This document shows, piece by piece, positions 1-12,106 of a stretch of DNA of 64,000 bases; the first letter of the stretch is position 1; every line of letters begins with the position of its first letter. Made by a program: the position numbers and the translations under genes. Under the pieces are notes generated by a model. That model made no database searches. It saw only the letters and a list, made by a program, of their open reading frames with translations, and had not been told where the DNA came from. The stretch covers positions 62,001 to 126,000 of the forward strand of contig NZ_JOJM01000022.1 of the NCBI RefSeq assembly GCF_000720325.1. The letters run 5' to 3'. The DNA is from Streptomyces sp. NRRL B-1347. Lineage in GTDB: Bacteria > Actinomycetota > Actinomycetes > Streptomycetales > Streptomycetaceae.

Positions 1-418
1 GGGTGACGACGCGGACGGCGTCCGGGGCCGTGCGCAGCGTCCGGGCGAACACCCACTCCAGGTAGCGGCCGTAGTCGGCGCGCGTCGGGTAGTCGTCCGG
101 GCCGAGCCCGGGTATGTGCCCGTCCGCCGCCCACTCGTACAGGCTCGGCCCCGGTCCGACCGGTCCCGCGCAGTCGACGCTCGCGTCGGTGAACAGGGTC
201 ACCTGGGAGGCGACGGTGTTCATCAGGAGCTCGGGCGCCTGGTCGGTGCGCCAGACCCGGCCGGGGCCCGGTGGCGCCGGGTCGACGACGTGGACGGTGA
301 GCCGCGAGCCGGGGGCGAGCAGTTCGGCGGCCGAGGCGCAGAGGCGTTCCAGGACGCTGGTGCCACGGGGGCCCGCCCCGACGACGGCCAGGGCGGGGTT
401 GGGGGGTGCGAGGGACAA
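1..418 (-). CDS. FAD/NAD(P)-binding protein, N-terminal part (runs off left edge)
   Basis: Only the first 139 codons are inside the window; the C-terminus lies beyond the left edge. The N-terminus reads [23 protein letters not shown], a Rossmann dinucleotide motif (GxGxxG) followed by a conserved VDPAPPGPGRVWR stretch, which is typical of the NAD_binding_9 'FAD-NAD(P)-binding' family found beside natural-product or amino-acid genes in Streptomyces. I chose a TTG start at 418 because GGGAG sits seven bases upstream. The substrate cannot be read from this fragment. Confidence 0.7.
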   Translation of the reverse strand, partial: MSLAPPNPALAVVGAGPRGTSVLERLCASAAELLAPGSRLTVHVVDPAPPGPGRVWRTDQAPELLMNTVASQVTLFTDASVDCAGPVGPGPSLYEWAADGHIPGLGPDDYPTRADYGRYLEWVFARTLRTAPDAVRVVT

Positions 419-433
419 GCGGGGGCTCCCTTT

Positions 434-487
434 GCGGATACGGCGGATGCGGCCGATGCGGCCGTTACGGCGGATGCGGCGGTCGTG
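434..487. repeat. Six tandem 9-bp units upstream of the flavoprotein
   Basis: Six consecutive 9-mers, variants of GCGGATGCG (434-442, 443-451, 452-460, 461-469, 470-478, 479-487), occupy the leader of the leftward flavoprotein gene. Because the unit is a multiple of three it also reads through in frame, but no convincing gene covers it. It is a small variable-number tandem repeat. Confidence 0.75.
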
Positions 488-577
488 GTGCATGGGGAAG
501 CGAACGGTCCGCATCATGCCTCGCGACGGCCCCCCGGACCCGCTCCTTGCCGAAACCCCCGCACGGCCCGGCCGGAA

Positions 578-2218
<1,641 letters not shown>

Positions 2219-2284
2219 TCTCCTCCGTCGCCCCGTACGGTACGGAACGACGGAGGCGGGTGGGACGGTTCCGGAGATCTGCCG

Positions 2285-2932
2285 TCAGCAGCCGTTCAGG
2301 ATCGAGGAGAGCTTGCTCTTCTCGGCCGGGTCGACGCTGAGGTTGTAGTGCTGCTTCACGTCCACCCACATGCGCGCGTAAGTGCAGTGGTACGAGGAGA
2401 CCGGGGGCAGCCACTCGGCGGGGTCCTTGTCGCCCTTGGCCTGGTTGACGTTGTCGGTGACCGCGATGAGCTGGGGCTGGCCCAGGTCGTTGGCGAAGGC
2501 CTGGCGCTGGGCCTGGGTCCAGGCGTTGGCGCCGGACTTCCAGGCCTCGGACAGCGGGACGACGTGGTCGATGTCGAGGTCGGACGCCTGGGTCCAGGTG
2601 GCGTTGTCGTAAGCGGACCTCCAGGTGCCGGAGACGGCGGCGCAGCTGCCGTCCTGCTGGACGTTCTCGCCGTCGCGCTTGAGGACGACCTCGCGGGTGT
2701 TGCAGGCGCCGGACTGGGTGATCCAGTGCGGGAACTTGGACCGGCTGTAGCCGTCGGACGAGCCCTCGGCGCGCTCGGTGAGCTGGCCGAGGTAGGTGCG
2801 GGCGGTGGCGGCGCTGACCGGCTCGGGCGGCGCGGCCTGGGCGGGGGAGCCGGACAGGAGGGTGGCGGCACAGGCGAGGGCGGCGGCGCCGACCAGGGCC
2901 GCGGGGCGGCGACGCGCGTAGATTCCGGGCAT
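2285..2932 (-). CDS. Secreted HNH endonuclease-family protein (DUF1524/GmrSD-like)
   Basis: A 215-residue exported protein. Residues 1-37 form a Sec-type signal peptide (arginine-rich start, hydrophobic core, SPAQA-A cleavage site). The mature part has the HNH-like core DLDIDHVVPLSEAW and the family-typical NQAKGDKDPAEWLPP stretch, as in secreted Streptomyces nucleases. Four cysteines could form disulfides. Likely role: extracellular nucleic acid degradation. The ATG at 2932 is preceded by AAGGGAG; longer upstream reading frames lack a ribosome site. A leader of several hundred bases separates it from the divergent Mn exporter. Confidence 0.88.
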   Translation of the reverse strand: MPGIYARRRPAALVGAAALACAATLLSGSPAQAAPPEPVSAATARTYLGQLTERAEGSSDGYSRSKFPHWITQSGACNTREVVLKRDGENVQQDGSCAAVSGTWRSAYDNATWTQASDLDIDHVVPLSEAWKSGANAWTQAQRQAFANDLGQPQLIAVTDNVNQAKGDKDPAEWLPPVSSYHCTYARMWVDVKQHYNLSVDPAEKSKLSSILNGC

Positions 2933-3146
2933 GCGAACTCCCTTGAGGTGGGGGGATGTTGACCACTCGGGCGTGGAAAGGCTGGCGGTGTGGGGTTGCC
3001 AGCAGGTGTGCGCGCGGTGACAGGGTCGCGTCAAAATGGTGGCCGGGGCAAGGGGTTCGGCGGTATGTCACGGCTTGTCATGTGTACACGGGGTCGCGGG
3101 AGTTGCCGCCGAGTGACTCAGCTCACCCCGCGAGGCGTCCCGGATC

Positions 3147-3158
3147 GGACCAAAGTCC
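3147..3158. promoter_or_regulatory. DevR/OsdR-type box (GGACCAAAGTCC)
   Basis: A near-perfect dyad, GGAC-CAAA-GTCC, resembling the DosR/DevR (Streptomyces OsdR) hypoxia/dormancy operator core. Its centre is about 44 bp upstream of the start point expected from the TACGAT -10 element at 3185, a usual activating position for such regulators. An identical 12-mer recurs at 19751. Assignment to OsdR is inference. Confidence 0.5.
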
Positions 3159-3184
3159 CTGTTCGCGGGCCTGGGGGGATCCCG

Positions 3185-3190
3185 TACGAT
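3185..3190 (+). promoter_or_regulatory. -10 element (TACGAT) for the Mn exporter transcript
   Basis: TACGAT fits the Streptomyces housekeeping -10 consensus. Transcription would begin near 3197, just before the riboswitch at 3201. No good -35 is visible, consistent with an activator-dependent promoter using the box at 3147. Confidence 0.45.
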
Positions 3191-3200
3191 GGCTGGAGCA

Positions 3201-3301
3201 GAAGGGGAGTAGCTCTTCGCCGGACCGTCGACACACTGCTCAGCGCAAGCTGGGCCGGCGCCCGGAGGCGGCCCACGGTGTGGGCGGCCAGCGAGACCTT
3301 C
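3201..3301 (+). promoter_or_regulatory. yybP-ykoY manganese riboswitch
   Basis: The leader starts GAAGGGGAGTAGC and ends GCGAGACCTTC; GAAGG (3201-3205) pairs with CCTTC (3297-3301) to close P1. The internal CAGCGCAAGCTGGGCCG segment and the terminal GAGACCTT are hallmark conserved positions of the yybP-ykoY family, which senses Mn(II). It lies 118 bases upstream of a TMEM165/GDT1 gene, a known manganese-exporter partner of this RNA. Regulation is probably at read-through or at the distal ribosome site. Confidence 0.88.
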
Positions 3302-3418
3302 GGCAAGCAGTGCCCGCGCACACATCCGTGTGCGCCCGTGAGCGCTGCCGTGCCGAGGTGTCGTGAGCGAAGGCTGCTGCGAGGCTCTCGGTGGGGTGGC
3401 CCGACCGATTGAGGAACC

Positions 3419-3997
3419 TTGATCAGCTTGAGTGTGACGGCGCTCGTCTTCGGCGTCGTCTTCCTTGCCGAACTGCCCGACAAGACCGCGCTCGCCGGGC
3501 TCGTGCTCGGCACCCGCTACCGCGCGAGCTACGTCTTCGCGGGCGTGGCCGCCGCGTTCACGGTGCACGTCGTGCTCGCCGTGGCCGCGGGCAGCGTCCT
3601 GACGCTCGCGCCGCAGCGCCTGGTGCACGCGATCACCGGCGTGCTGTTCCTCGGCGGCGCGGCGATGCTGCTCATGAAGAAGGGCGAGGGCGACGACGAG
3701 GTCAAGGCGCCCAAGGGCCAGAGCTTCTGGCGGGTCTCGGGGGCGGGCTTCATGCTCATCCTGGTCGCGGAGTTCGGCGATCTGACGCAGATCATGACGG
3801 CGAACCTGGCCGCCCGCTACGACGACCCGCTGTCGGTCGGCATCGGCGCGGTGCTCGCGCTCTGGGCGGTCGCGGGCCTCGGCATCGTCGGCGGCAAGGC
3901 GCTGATGAAGCGGGTGCCGCTGGCCCTCATCACGCGGATCGCGGCGCTGCTGATGCTGGCGCTCGGCCTGTGGAGCCTCTACGAGGCGGTGGCCTGA
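3419..3997 (+). CDS. TMEM165/GDT1 (UPF0016) family Mn exporter
   Basis: A 192-residue polytopic membrane protein with two copies of the family signature: ELPDKT near residue 18 (variant of E-x-G-D-(K/R)-(T/S)) and EFGDLT near residue 119, each within a three-helix half. The family exports Mn(II), or Ca/Mn, across the cytoplasmic membrane (bacterial MneA, cyanobacterial Mnx). The TTG start is set by GAGGAA just upstream. The Mn riboswitch in its leader supports manganese efflux as the function. Confidence 0.92.
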   Translation: MISLSVTALVFGVVFLAELPDKTALAGLVLGTRYRASYVFAGVAAAFTVHVVLAVAAGSVLTLAPQRLVHAITGVLFLGGAAMLLMKKGEGDDEVKAPKGQSFWRVSGAGFMLILVAEFGDLTQIMTANLAARYDDPLSVGIGAVLALWAVAGLGIVGGKALMKRVPLALITRIAALLMLALGLWSLYEAVA

Positions 3998-4197
3998 GGT
4001 GGAGCCGTCGCGGAGGTGGCGGATGTCCCCTAACGGGGCCGCTGATGGGGGTCTGACCTGCGTTGTTGCCGCTTGCGGGACTTATTTTGTACCGTGAGGG
4101 AACAAAGTGGCTCCGCCCGTACTCCCTGACCGGCGGGCGGGGCCGCCTTGTCTTACTCGACGCGTGTGCGGGTCCCCTTCGCCTTTGGAGTACGCCG

Positions 4198-4863
4198 ATG
4201 ACGGCCGTGACCGAACTGACCGCCCGAGCCCTCCTCCTGGACATGGACGGGACCCTCGTCAACTCCGACGCCGTCGTCGAGCGCTGCTGGCGCGACTGGG
4301 CGGCGCGGCACGGGCTGGACCCGGACGTGGTCATGAAGGTCGTGCACGGCCGCCAGGGGCACGCCTCCATGGCGCTGCTGCTGCCCGACCGGCCCGTGGA
4401 GCAGAACCACGCCGAGAACCGCGAGATGCTCGCCCGCGAGACCGCCGACCTGGACGGCGTCGTCCCCGTGCCCGGCGCCCCCGCCTTCATGGCCTCGCTC
4501 GCCGGCCTTCCGCACGCCCTGGTGACCTCCGCCGACGTCGCCCTTTCCACCGGCCGCATGGGCGCCGCGGGGCTGCCGATGCCCGCGATACGCGTCACCG
4601 CCGAGAGCGTCGGCGCCAGCAAGCCGGACCCCGAGGGCTTCCTCAAGGGGGCGGCGGAACTCGGCATCGCCCCCGAGGACTGCGTCGTCTTCGAGGACTC
4701 GGGGGCGGGGATCGCGGCCGGGCGCTCCGCGGGCATGAGGGTCGTCGGGGTCGGGCCCCGGGCCGCCGAGTACGGGCCCACCGTCTGCGTCGACGACCTC
4801 ACCCAGGTCCGGGTCACCGCCTCGGCGGACGGGGTGCTTCGGCTTTCTTTCGGCTCGTTCTGA
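4198..4863 (+). CDS. HAD-family (subfamily IA) phosphatase
   Basis: A 221-residue hydrolase of the haloacid dehalogenase superfamily. Motif I is LLLDMDGTLVNSD (nucleophile plus acid Asp), motif II is the ALVTSAD segment, motif III is the Lys of SKPDPEGF, and motif IV is VFEDSGAGIAAG. Resembles the GS1/phosphoglycolate/sugar-phosphatase group acting on small phosphorylated metabolites. ATG at 4198 has GGAG seven bases upstream; the in-frame extension to 4063 is not supported by a ribosome site. The specific substrate is unknown. Confidence 0.9.
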   Translation: MTAVTELTARALLLDMDGTLVNSDAVVERCWRDWAARHGLDPDVVMKVVHGRQGHASMALLLPDRPVEQNHAENREMLARETADLDGVVPVPGAPAFMASLAGLPHALVTSADVALSTGRMGAAGLPMPAIRVTAESVGASKPDPEGFLKGAAELGIAPEDCVVFEDSGAGIAAGRSAGMRVVGVGPRAAEYGPTVCVDDLTQVRVTASADGVLRLSFGSF

Positions 4864-4988
4864 GTTTCCGGTAGCACCGCAGTGGGTCCTGTGGTCTTCG
4901 GGCCGCGGATTGCAGTGGGCTGGTCGCGCAGCTCCCCGCGCCTCTGAGGGGGCTCCTCCGCGGCCCCGGCAAGTCGCCCCACGTGCCC

Positions 4989-5927
4989 CTAAGGCGACGC
5001 TTCGGTCTCTGCCTCCAGTGACCTGCGGGTCGCCCTCCCGTAGGTGCCGAGGGGGTCCTGGGTGATGCCTCGCGCCCATTGGTAGCGGGCTACCGACTGG
5101 GCCAGCAGAGGGGTGTAGGTGTCGTCCGGCGGGCCCTCGTACAGCTGTAACTGGCGCAGGCGGTCCTTGAGTTCGGTGACCTCCGGGCCGCGGTCGCCCA
5201 GGCGCAGGGCGGGCGGCGGGGACGGCGGGAAGGACACGGTGCCGGTGGCGCGGGCCGTCGTCCGCGTCGGGGACGTGGCGGGCGCGTGCTTCGGCCGCGG
5301 CGACGCCGACGGGGACGACGACGAGGAGGGTGAGGGGCGCTCACGGCTCGGCGTCGGCGTCGGGGTCGGGGCCGGTGGCGGGCTCGGCACGGGATCGGCC
5401 GACACGCGCGCGGCCGGTTCCTCCGGCGGCCGGTCCTCGTCGGTGCTCTCCGTCGCGTCCGGCAGCGCCCGGTCGGAGCCGCCGCCGTCCCCCTCGGAGA
5501 GCATGCCGGTGGCGAACACGGCCGCCGAGGCGAACAGCGCCCCCGCCCCCGCGAGCAGGCCCGTACGGCCCCGGCGGGCCCGTCTGCGGGAGGTCCGCGG
5601 GGCGCCCTGCTCCCCGGCGGCCCGCACCGCGGCGGGCCGGGCGGCCGGTGGCGGCGGGGCCGACGACAGGGCCGGAAGCGGTGCCCGCGGCTCCGGCAGC
5701 GTCACGTACGGCCGGATGCGCAGCGGATCGAAGTCCTCGGCGGCCGCCGCCTGCGCGGAACGGCTCTCACGCATCGCCTCCGCGGCCTCACGCGCACATC
5801 CGCACGCGGGCGCACCACCCGGCGCACGCGATCTGCCACAGCGGGGGCAACACGCCCCCACAGGCGTCCCACAAGCCCCTAAGACCGGCTCCTCGGGCCC
5901 CACGGGCCTCCCGTGCTGCTCGCTCAC
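4989..5927 (-). CDS. Membrane-anchored peptidoglycan-binding-like protein
   Basis: 312 residues. The N-terminal cytoplasmic part has six Cys in CC-P-CG / CGCA arrangements (residues 19-44) that look like a zinc-ribbon remnant. A basic RRRARRGR stretch precedes a single transmembrane helix (about 125-143), followed by a long Pro/Ser/Thr-rich wall-spanning linker (150-240). The C-terminus is a PG_binding_1 domain (LRLGDRGPEVTELKDRLRQL, about 243-305). Probably a wall-contacting protein that could report envelope state to the cytoplasm. GTG start with GGAGGGGAG upstream. Confidence 0.8.
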   Translation of the reverse strand: MSEQHGRPVGPEEPVLGACGTPVGACCPRCGRSRAPGGAPACGCAREAAEAMRESRSAQAAAAEDFDPLRIRPYVTLPEPRAPLPALSSAPPPPAARPAAVRAAGEQGAPRTSRRRARRGRTGLLAGAGALFASAAVFATGMLSEGDGGGSDRALPDATESTDEDRPPEEPAARVSADPVPSPPPAPTPTPTPSRERPSPSSSSSPSASPRPKHAPATSPTRTTARATGTVSFPPSPPPALRLGDRGPEVTELKDRLRQLQLYEGPPDDTYTPLLAQSVARYQWARGITQDPLGTYGRATRRSLEAETEASP

Positions 5928-6008
5928 TGGGTGCTCCCCTCCATCGGTGGCCCCGTAGAGCTCCTCAGGAGTATGCAGCCGTACGACTCAACAGGCCATA
6001 ACGGGTGA

Positions 6009-8102
<2,094 letters not shown>

Positions 8103-8146
8103 GGCCGTGCCGTTGACCGCCGTTTGCCGCGTGCAGGTTTCGTCGT

Positions 8147-8212
8147 GGCTGGCCGCGCCCGCGCGGCGGAGCCGCATATCGGCACAGCCCCGCGCCCCTT
8201 CGGGGCGCGCCT
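8147..8212. repeat. Dispersed Streptomyces intergenic repeat with terminator hairpin
   Basis: Carries the GCGGCGGAGCCGCATATC core seen again at 60050-60118 and, inverted, at 61802-61862. It ends in an 8-bp GC hairpin (CGCGCCCC / GGGGCGCG, 8191-8209) between convergent genes, where it can act as a two-way terminator. Confidence 0.7.
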
Positions 8213-8527
8213 CTAGGCCTTCGGCGCCGCCTGCTGGACCACCTCGAAGGACCACACCGTGGAGCCGCTCGCGGCGGGCTTCGGGCGGTCGCCGGCGCCC
8301 TGGTGGGCCGCCTTCATCGGGCCCTCCATCCAGGCCTGGAAGGCGGCCTCGTCGCGCCAGCGCGTGTACACCAGGTAGTCGTCCGTGCCCTCGACGGGGC
8401 GGAGGAGCTCGAACCACTCGAAGCCGTCCGAGCTCTCGACGGTCCCCGCGCGGGACGCGAAGCGCTTCTCCAGGACCTCGCGCTGCTCGGCGGGCACGTT
8501 CAGGACGTTGATCTTCACGATACTCAT
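8213..8527 (-). CDS. Antibiotic biosynthesis monooxygenase (ABM)-fold protein
   Basis: A 104-residue dimeric alpha/beta-barrel (ferredoxin-like) protein: VKINVLNVPAEQREVLEKRFASR, then the WFELLRPVEGTDDYLVYTRWRDEAAFQAWM core that is diagnostic of ABM family members. Related small proteins degrade haem or oxidise quinols, but many have no known substrate. MSIVKI at 8527 is chosen over the codon at 8536 because AGG sits at proper spacing and homologues begin so. Convergent with the exporter. Confidence 0.85.
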   Translation of the reverse strand: MSIVKINVLNVPAEQREVLEKRFASRAGTVESSDGFEWFELLRPVEGTDDYLVYTRWRDEAAFQAWMEGPMKAAHQGAGDRPKPAASGSTVWSFEVVQQAAPKA

Positions 8528-8603
8528 GCGGCTCATCCTCGCCTACGGCCGCGTCAGCGCGGCGTGAGGCCCCGGTCCCGGCCGGGACCGGGGGCGTCCG
8601 GGG

Positions 8604-9008
8604 TCAGTCACCGTGCTGTTCGCGCCACGCGCGCGCCACCTCGTCCACGTCGTACGGCCGCAGGCCGAGCGGCGGGCCCGGCGGGGGCCTGCGCAGCGCC
8701 TCGCGGATCTTCTCGTTCAGCTCCGTCACCAGGCGCCGCGCCACGCGCTCGGACGGCGCGTCCGCCGCGGCCGCGATGACGTCCTCGGCCTCCTTGCGCA
8801 GGGCCAGCGTCGGCGACAGGACGGACAGGCCCTCGCGGGCCAACTTCCGCTTGACCCACCACAGTTCGTCGTAGGCCGCGTTCGCGTCGTCGGGCAGGGG
8901 TCGGCCGCGGCCGGGCAGCGCGGCGAAGTCCCCGCGCTCCTCCGCCTCGCGGATCTGCCGGTCGATCCAGGACTCGAAACTCACACCCGGTGGTTTCCGC
9001 TCCGTCAT
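8604..9008 (-). CDS. DUF1992 (DnaJ-homologue C28-type) protein
   Basis: A 134-residue soluble protein. The opening SFESWIDRQIREAEERGDFAALPGRG-type block with GRPLP is the DUF1992 signature, also found in the human DNAJC28 protein. The rest is a helical tail with RRLVTELNEKIREA. No biochemical role is established. ATG at 9008 sits 78 bp from the divergent FHA-like gene, so the pair share a control region. Confidence 0.88.
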   Translation of the reverse strand: MTERKPPGVSFESWIDRQIREAEERGDFAALPGRGRPLPDDANAAYDELWWVKRKLAREGLSVLSPTLALRKEAEDVIAAAADAPSERVARRLVTELNEKIREALRRPPPGPPLGLRPYDVDEVARAWREQHGD

Positions 9009-9086
9009 GGGTCCATGGTCCCCGAGGCAATCGGCGGTGGCGAGGCTAGGATGCGCGCGAGTGTCCGAAACCATGGGGGTACGGAG

Positions 9087-9479
9087 ATGCTGGAGCTCAC
9101 GATGGCCACGGTGTCGGGTGCGGACGCGGGCGCGACCGCGGGCATGACGATGGCGGAGGCTCCCAGCGAGCCGGGCGCCGTGCTGCTGGTCGGCCGCGAC
9201 GGCAGCGTGTGCGGGCTCGTGCCGCCGCAGGACTGGCTGTTCGTCTCCCGTACGCACCTGGAGTTCCGCTGCGGCCCCGACGGCACCTGGACCGTCACCT
9301 GGCTGCGCGGCTCCCAGCCGAACCCGGCGTCCGAGGTCCGGCTCCTCGCCCACGGGGCGGCGACGCCGCTCGCCTACGGAGGGGCGGCGCCGCTGCCGCG
9401 GGGCGGCTCCGGGGAGATCGTCGTGCAGGACCGCTCGGGGCCGCGGAGCGTGAACGTGGGCTTCTACCACGAGGGCTGA
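9087..9479 (+). CDS. Small FHA-like domain protein
   Basis: About 130 residues. LLVGRDGSVCGLVPPQDWLFVSRTHLEFRC resembles the FHA signature (GR...VSR.H), followed by beta-strand-rich sequence, so it may bind phosphothreonine peptides. No other domain, signal or membrane segment. It is diverged: the usual Asn after the SRxH strand is not obvious. ATG 9087 follows GGGGGTACGGAG; ATG 9102 is an alternative. Confidence 0.65.
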   Translation: MLELTMATVSGADAGATAGMTMAEAPSEPGAVLLVGRDGSVCGLVPPQDWLFVSRTHLEFRCGPDGTWTVTWLRGSQPNPASEVRLLAHGAATPLAYGGAAPLPRGGSGEIVVQDRSGPRSVNVGFYHEG

Positions 9480-9499
9480 GCCCCCGGCCGGGCCGTGGC

Positions 9500-10171
9500 T
9501 CAGGTCCGCACGCGGGCCAGGGCGAAGCCGTCGTACCCCTTGGCGCCGACCGTCTGCACCGCCGTGCCGTCGAGGTCCGGGTGGCTCGCCATGAGCTCCA
9601 GGGCCTCGCGGGTGCCGCGGATCGCCGGGTCGTCCGACGCGGCGTCGGCGACCCCGCCGCCCCGGACCACGTTGTCCAGGACGATCAGGCCGCCCGGTCG
9701 GATCAGCTTCAGGGCCCACTCCAGGTAGCGGGCGTTGTTGGCCTTGTCCGCGTCGATGAAGACGAGGTCGAAGGGGGCGGCGCCCTCGGCGCGCAGCGCG
9801 GCCAGGGAGTCCAGGGCGGGGCCCGTGCGCACCTCGGTGACCTTGTCCAGGCCCGCGTGGGCGAGGTTGGCGCGGGCCACGGCGGCGTGGGCCGGTTCGA
9901 ACTCCAGGGTGATCAGCCGGCCGTCCGCGGGCAGGGCCCGGGCCAGCCAGATGGTGCTGTAGCCGGCCAGGGTGCCGATCTCCAGGATCCGGTGGGCCGG
10001 GGTGAGCCGGGCCAGGAGGTGCAGGAGCTTGCCCTGGGTGGGGGTGACGCTGATCGGGGGCAGCCCCGCGGCGTCGGCCGCGCGGCGGGCGTGGGCGAGG
10101 GCCTCGTCCTCGGGGACGAGGAGGTCCGTGACGTAGGTGTCGACGGCGGTCCAGGTGGGCTCGGTGGTCAT
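9500..10171 (-). CDS. Class I SAM-dependent O-methyltransferase (CCoAOMT-like)
   Basis: 223 residues of the Methyltransf_3 (caffeoyl-CoA/catechol O-methyltransferase) type. AdoMet motif I is RILEIGTLAGYSTIWLA, motif II has the acidic ITLEFEP, and the metal/catalytic region is DLVFIDADKANNARYLEWAL, with LDNVVRGGGV downstream. These enzymes methylate small phenolic or catechol hydroxyls using Mg(II). ATG at 10171 is preceded by AAGGAG. It lies just downstream of the MHS transporter on the same strand and may be co-transcribed, but the substrate is unknown. Confidence 0.9.
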   Translation of the reverse strand: MTTEPTWTAVDTYVTDLLVPEDEALAHARRAADAAGLPPISVTPTQGKLLHLLARLTPAHRILEIGTLAGYSTIWLARALPADGRLITLEFEPAHAAVARANLAHAGLDKVTEVRTGPALDSLAALRAEGAAPFDLVFIDADKANNARYLEWALKLIRPGGLIVLDNVVRGGGVADAASDDPAIRGTREALELMASHPDLDGTAVQTVGAKGYDGFALARVRT

Positions 10172-10269
10172 GGGACTCCTTGGGGTGGTGGCGGTGGGGC
10201 CCTGCGGGGCTCTCCCCACACCCGCCCCTTCCCGAAACCAGGGACCCCTCCCCTGACCCCCGGTACGCG

Positions 10270-11712
10270 TCAGGCGGCGGGCTCGACCGCGGGCGGGGAG
10301 CCCGGCAGGGGCCGGCCCGCGGACTCCGTCATGCGCCAGACGGCGAAGCCGCCCACGACGGCCGCCGCCATCATGTAGTACGCGGGCATCATGACGTCCC
10401 CCGTGGCCCCGATGAGCGCCGTGACCACCAGCGGCGTCGTACCGCCGAAGACGGACACGGAGATGTTGAAGCCGATGGACAGCGAGCCGTAGCGGACCTT
10501 CGTGGGGAAGAGGGCCGGCAGGGCCGACGGCATGGAGGCCGTGAAGCAGACCAGGAGCAGGCCGAGCGCCGCCATGCCGAGGCCGATGGCCCACAGCGAG
10601 CCGTCGCGGATCAGGAGCAGGGCGGGGACGGAGAGCAGGAAGAAACCGGCGCAGCCCGCCGCGATGACGGGGCGGCGGCCGACGCGGTCGGTGAGCGCGC
10701 CGACGAACGGCTGGGCGCACATCATCAGGGCCATCACCGCGAGCACGACGAGCAGGCCGTGCGTCTCGTCGTACTCCAGCTCGCTGGTCAGGTACGTCGG
10801 CATGTACGACAGGAGCATGTAGTCGGTGACGTTGAAGACCAGGACGAGGCCCACGCAGAGCAGCAGGGTGCGCCACTGGCCGGTCACCATCTCGCGCAGG
10901 CCGACCTTGCCGCGGGTGCGCTCGTCGGCGTGCGCCCGCTCCAGGTGGGCCGCGAACGCCGGGGTCTCCTCCAGGCGCATGCGCAGGTACAGGCCGATCA
11001 GACCCATCGGACCGGCGATCAGGAAGGGGATGCGCCAGCCCCAGGACAGCAGGTCGTCGCTCGACAGGAGCGCGGTCATCAGGGTGACCAGGCCCGCGCC
11101 GCCGATGTAGCCCGCGAGCGTGCCGAACTCCAGCCAGCTGCCGAGGAAGCCGCGCCGCTTGTCGGGGGCGTACTCGGCGATGAAGGTGGACGCGCCCGCG
11201 TACTCCCCGCCGGTGGAGAAGCCCTGCACGAGGCGGGCGAGCAGGAGGAGGACCGGCGCCCAGACGCCGATCGTGGCGTACGAGGGGATCAGGCCGATCG
11301 CGAACGTGCCGGCCGCCATCATGATCATGGTGACGGCCAGCACCTTCTGGCGGCCCACGCGGTCGCCGAGGGGCCCGAAGACCATGCCGCCGAGCGGGCG
11401 GATCAGGAAGGCCGCGGCGAAGGCGCCGAAGGTGGAGAGGAGCTGCGCCGTCGGGTTGCCGGACGGGAAGAAGACCTTGCCGAGGGTGACCGCGATGTAG
11501 CTGTAGACGCCGAAGTCGAACCACTCCATCGCGTTGCCGAGCGCGGCCGCCTTCACGGCGCGCTTGACCAGCGCCGGGTCGGTGACGGTGGGCTCGGGGG
11601 CCCGCGCGGCGCCGGGTCCCGCGGGGGACGGCGCCTGCTGCTTGCTCACGGCGACGGTGGTGGCGTTCGGCAAGGGCTCGCTCGCCTGCCTTTCGATCGA
11701 CGACAAGGACAC
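10270..11712 (-). CDS. MHS-family MFS symporter (ProP-like)
   Basis: 480 residues, 12 predicted helices. Family marks of metabolite:H+ symporters are clear: GNAMEWFDFGVYSYIAVTLGKVFFP at the start, GPLGDRVGRQKVL (motif A), RLVQGFSTGGEYAGASTF in helix 4 and RRGFLGSWLEFG. The closest well-known relatives carry proline/glycine betaine (ProP) or shikimate/citrate. GTG 11712 lacks a clear ribosome site and a TATGGT-like -10 lies just upstream, so it may be leaderless; GTG codons about 50 bp inside are alternatives. Confidence 0.87.
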   Translation of the reverse strand: MSLSSIERQASEPLPNATTVAVSKQQAPSPAGPGAARAPEPTVTDPALVKRAVKAAALGNAMEWFDFGVYSYIAVTLGKVFFPSGNPTAQLLSTFGAFAAAFLIRPLGGMVFGPLGDRVGRQKVLAVTMIMMAAGTFAIGLIPSYATIGVWAPVLLLLARLVQGFSTGGEYAGASTFIAEYAPDKRRGFLGSWLEFGTLAGYIGGAGLVTLMTALLSSDDLLSWGWRIPFLIAGPMGLIGLYLRMRLEETPAFAAHLERAHADERTRGKVGLREMVTGQWRTLLLCVGLVLVFNVTDYMLLSYMPTYLTSELEYDETHGLLVVLAVMALMMCAQPFVGALTDRVGRRPVIAAGCAGFFLLSVPALLLIRDGSLWAIGLGMAALGLLLVCFTASMPSALPALFPTKVRYGSLSIGFNISVSVFGGTTPLVVTALIGATGDVMMPAYYMMAAAVVGGFAVWRMTESAGRPLPGSPPAVEPAA

Positions 11713-12106
11713 AAGTCGACGACCATAGGTGTAAGCACCATCATTACGGGGAGTGATCTTCTCGTGTCATAGCGATGTAAAAGTGGGTGTACGCAGCTCA
11801 AACGGATCAAGATGGGCCAGTGCGGACATGGCGGCTTTGTGATCTATGTCGCGTCCCGGGCCGGGAACCGAACCTCAGGGGGCGGAGAGTCCTGTGAAAG
11901 ACGGGGTGTCGGTCGTCGCGCCCGGTGCGGGCCCCGTCCGCGCGATTGCCGCGGAGCCCGACCCGGTTGGGCACCGCAGCCGAAAAGCCGGTAGAAAGCG
12001 GTGTGGCGGCCAGGTGAAGTGGGGGTTGCGCGCGTCTCCCCCAGGGGCGTGCGAGCCTCTTCGGGTGAGATCACGGATCTCCTGGCACTTTGATCGAGGA
12101 TGACGG
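11713..12106. other. 394-bp divergent intergenic region, no gene
   Basis: Separates the leftward symporter from the rightward GT87/PAP2 gene. Short reading frames on both strands lack ribosome sites and look random. Apart from possible promoters I see no strong dyad, repeat or RNA motif here. Confidence 0.5.

Noticed and set aside
11816..12103. Small genes on either strand in the 394-bp gap
   Set aside because: No ribosome sites, no hydrophobic or domain pattern, and both strands are open only because of GC content.
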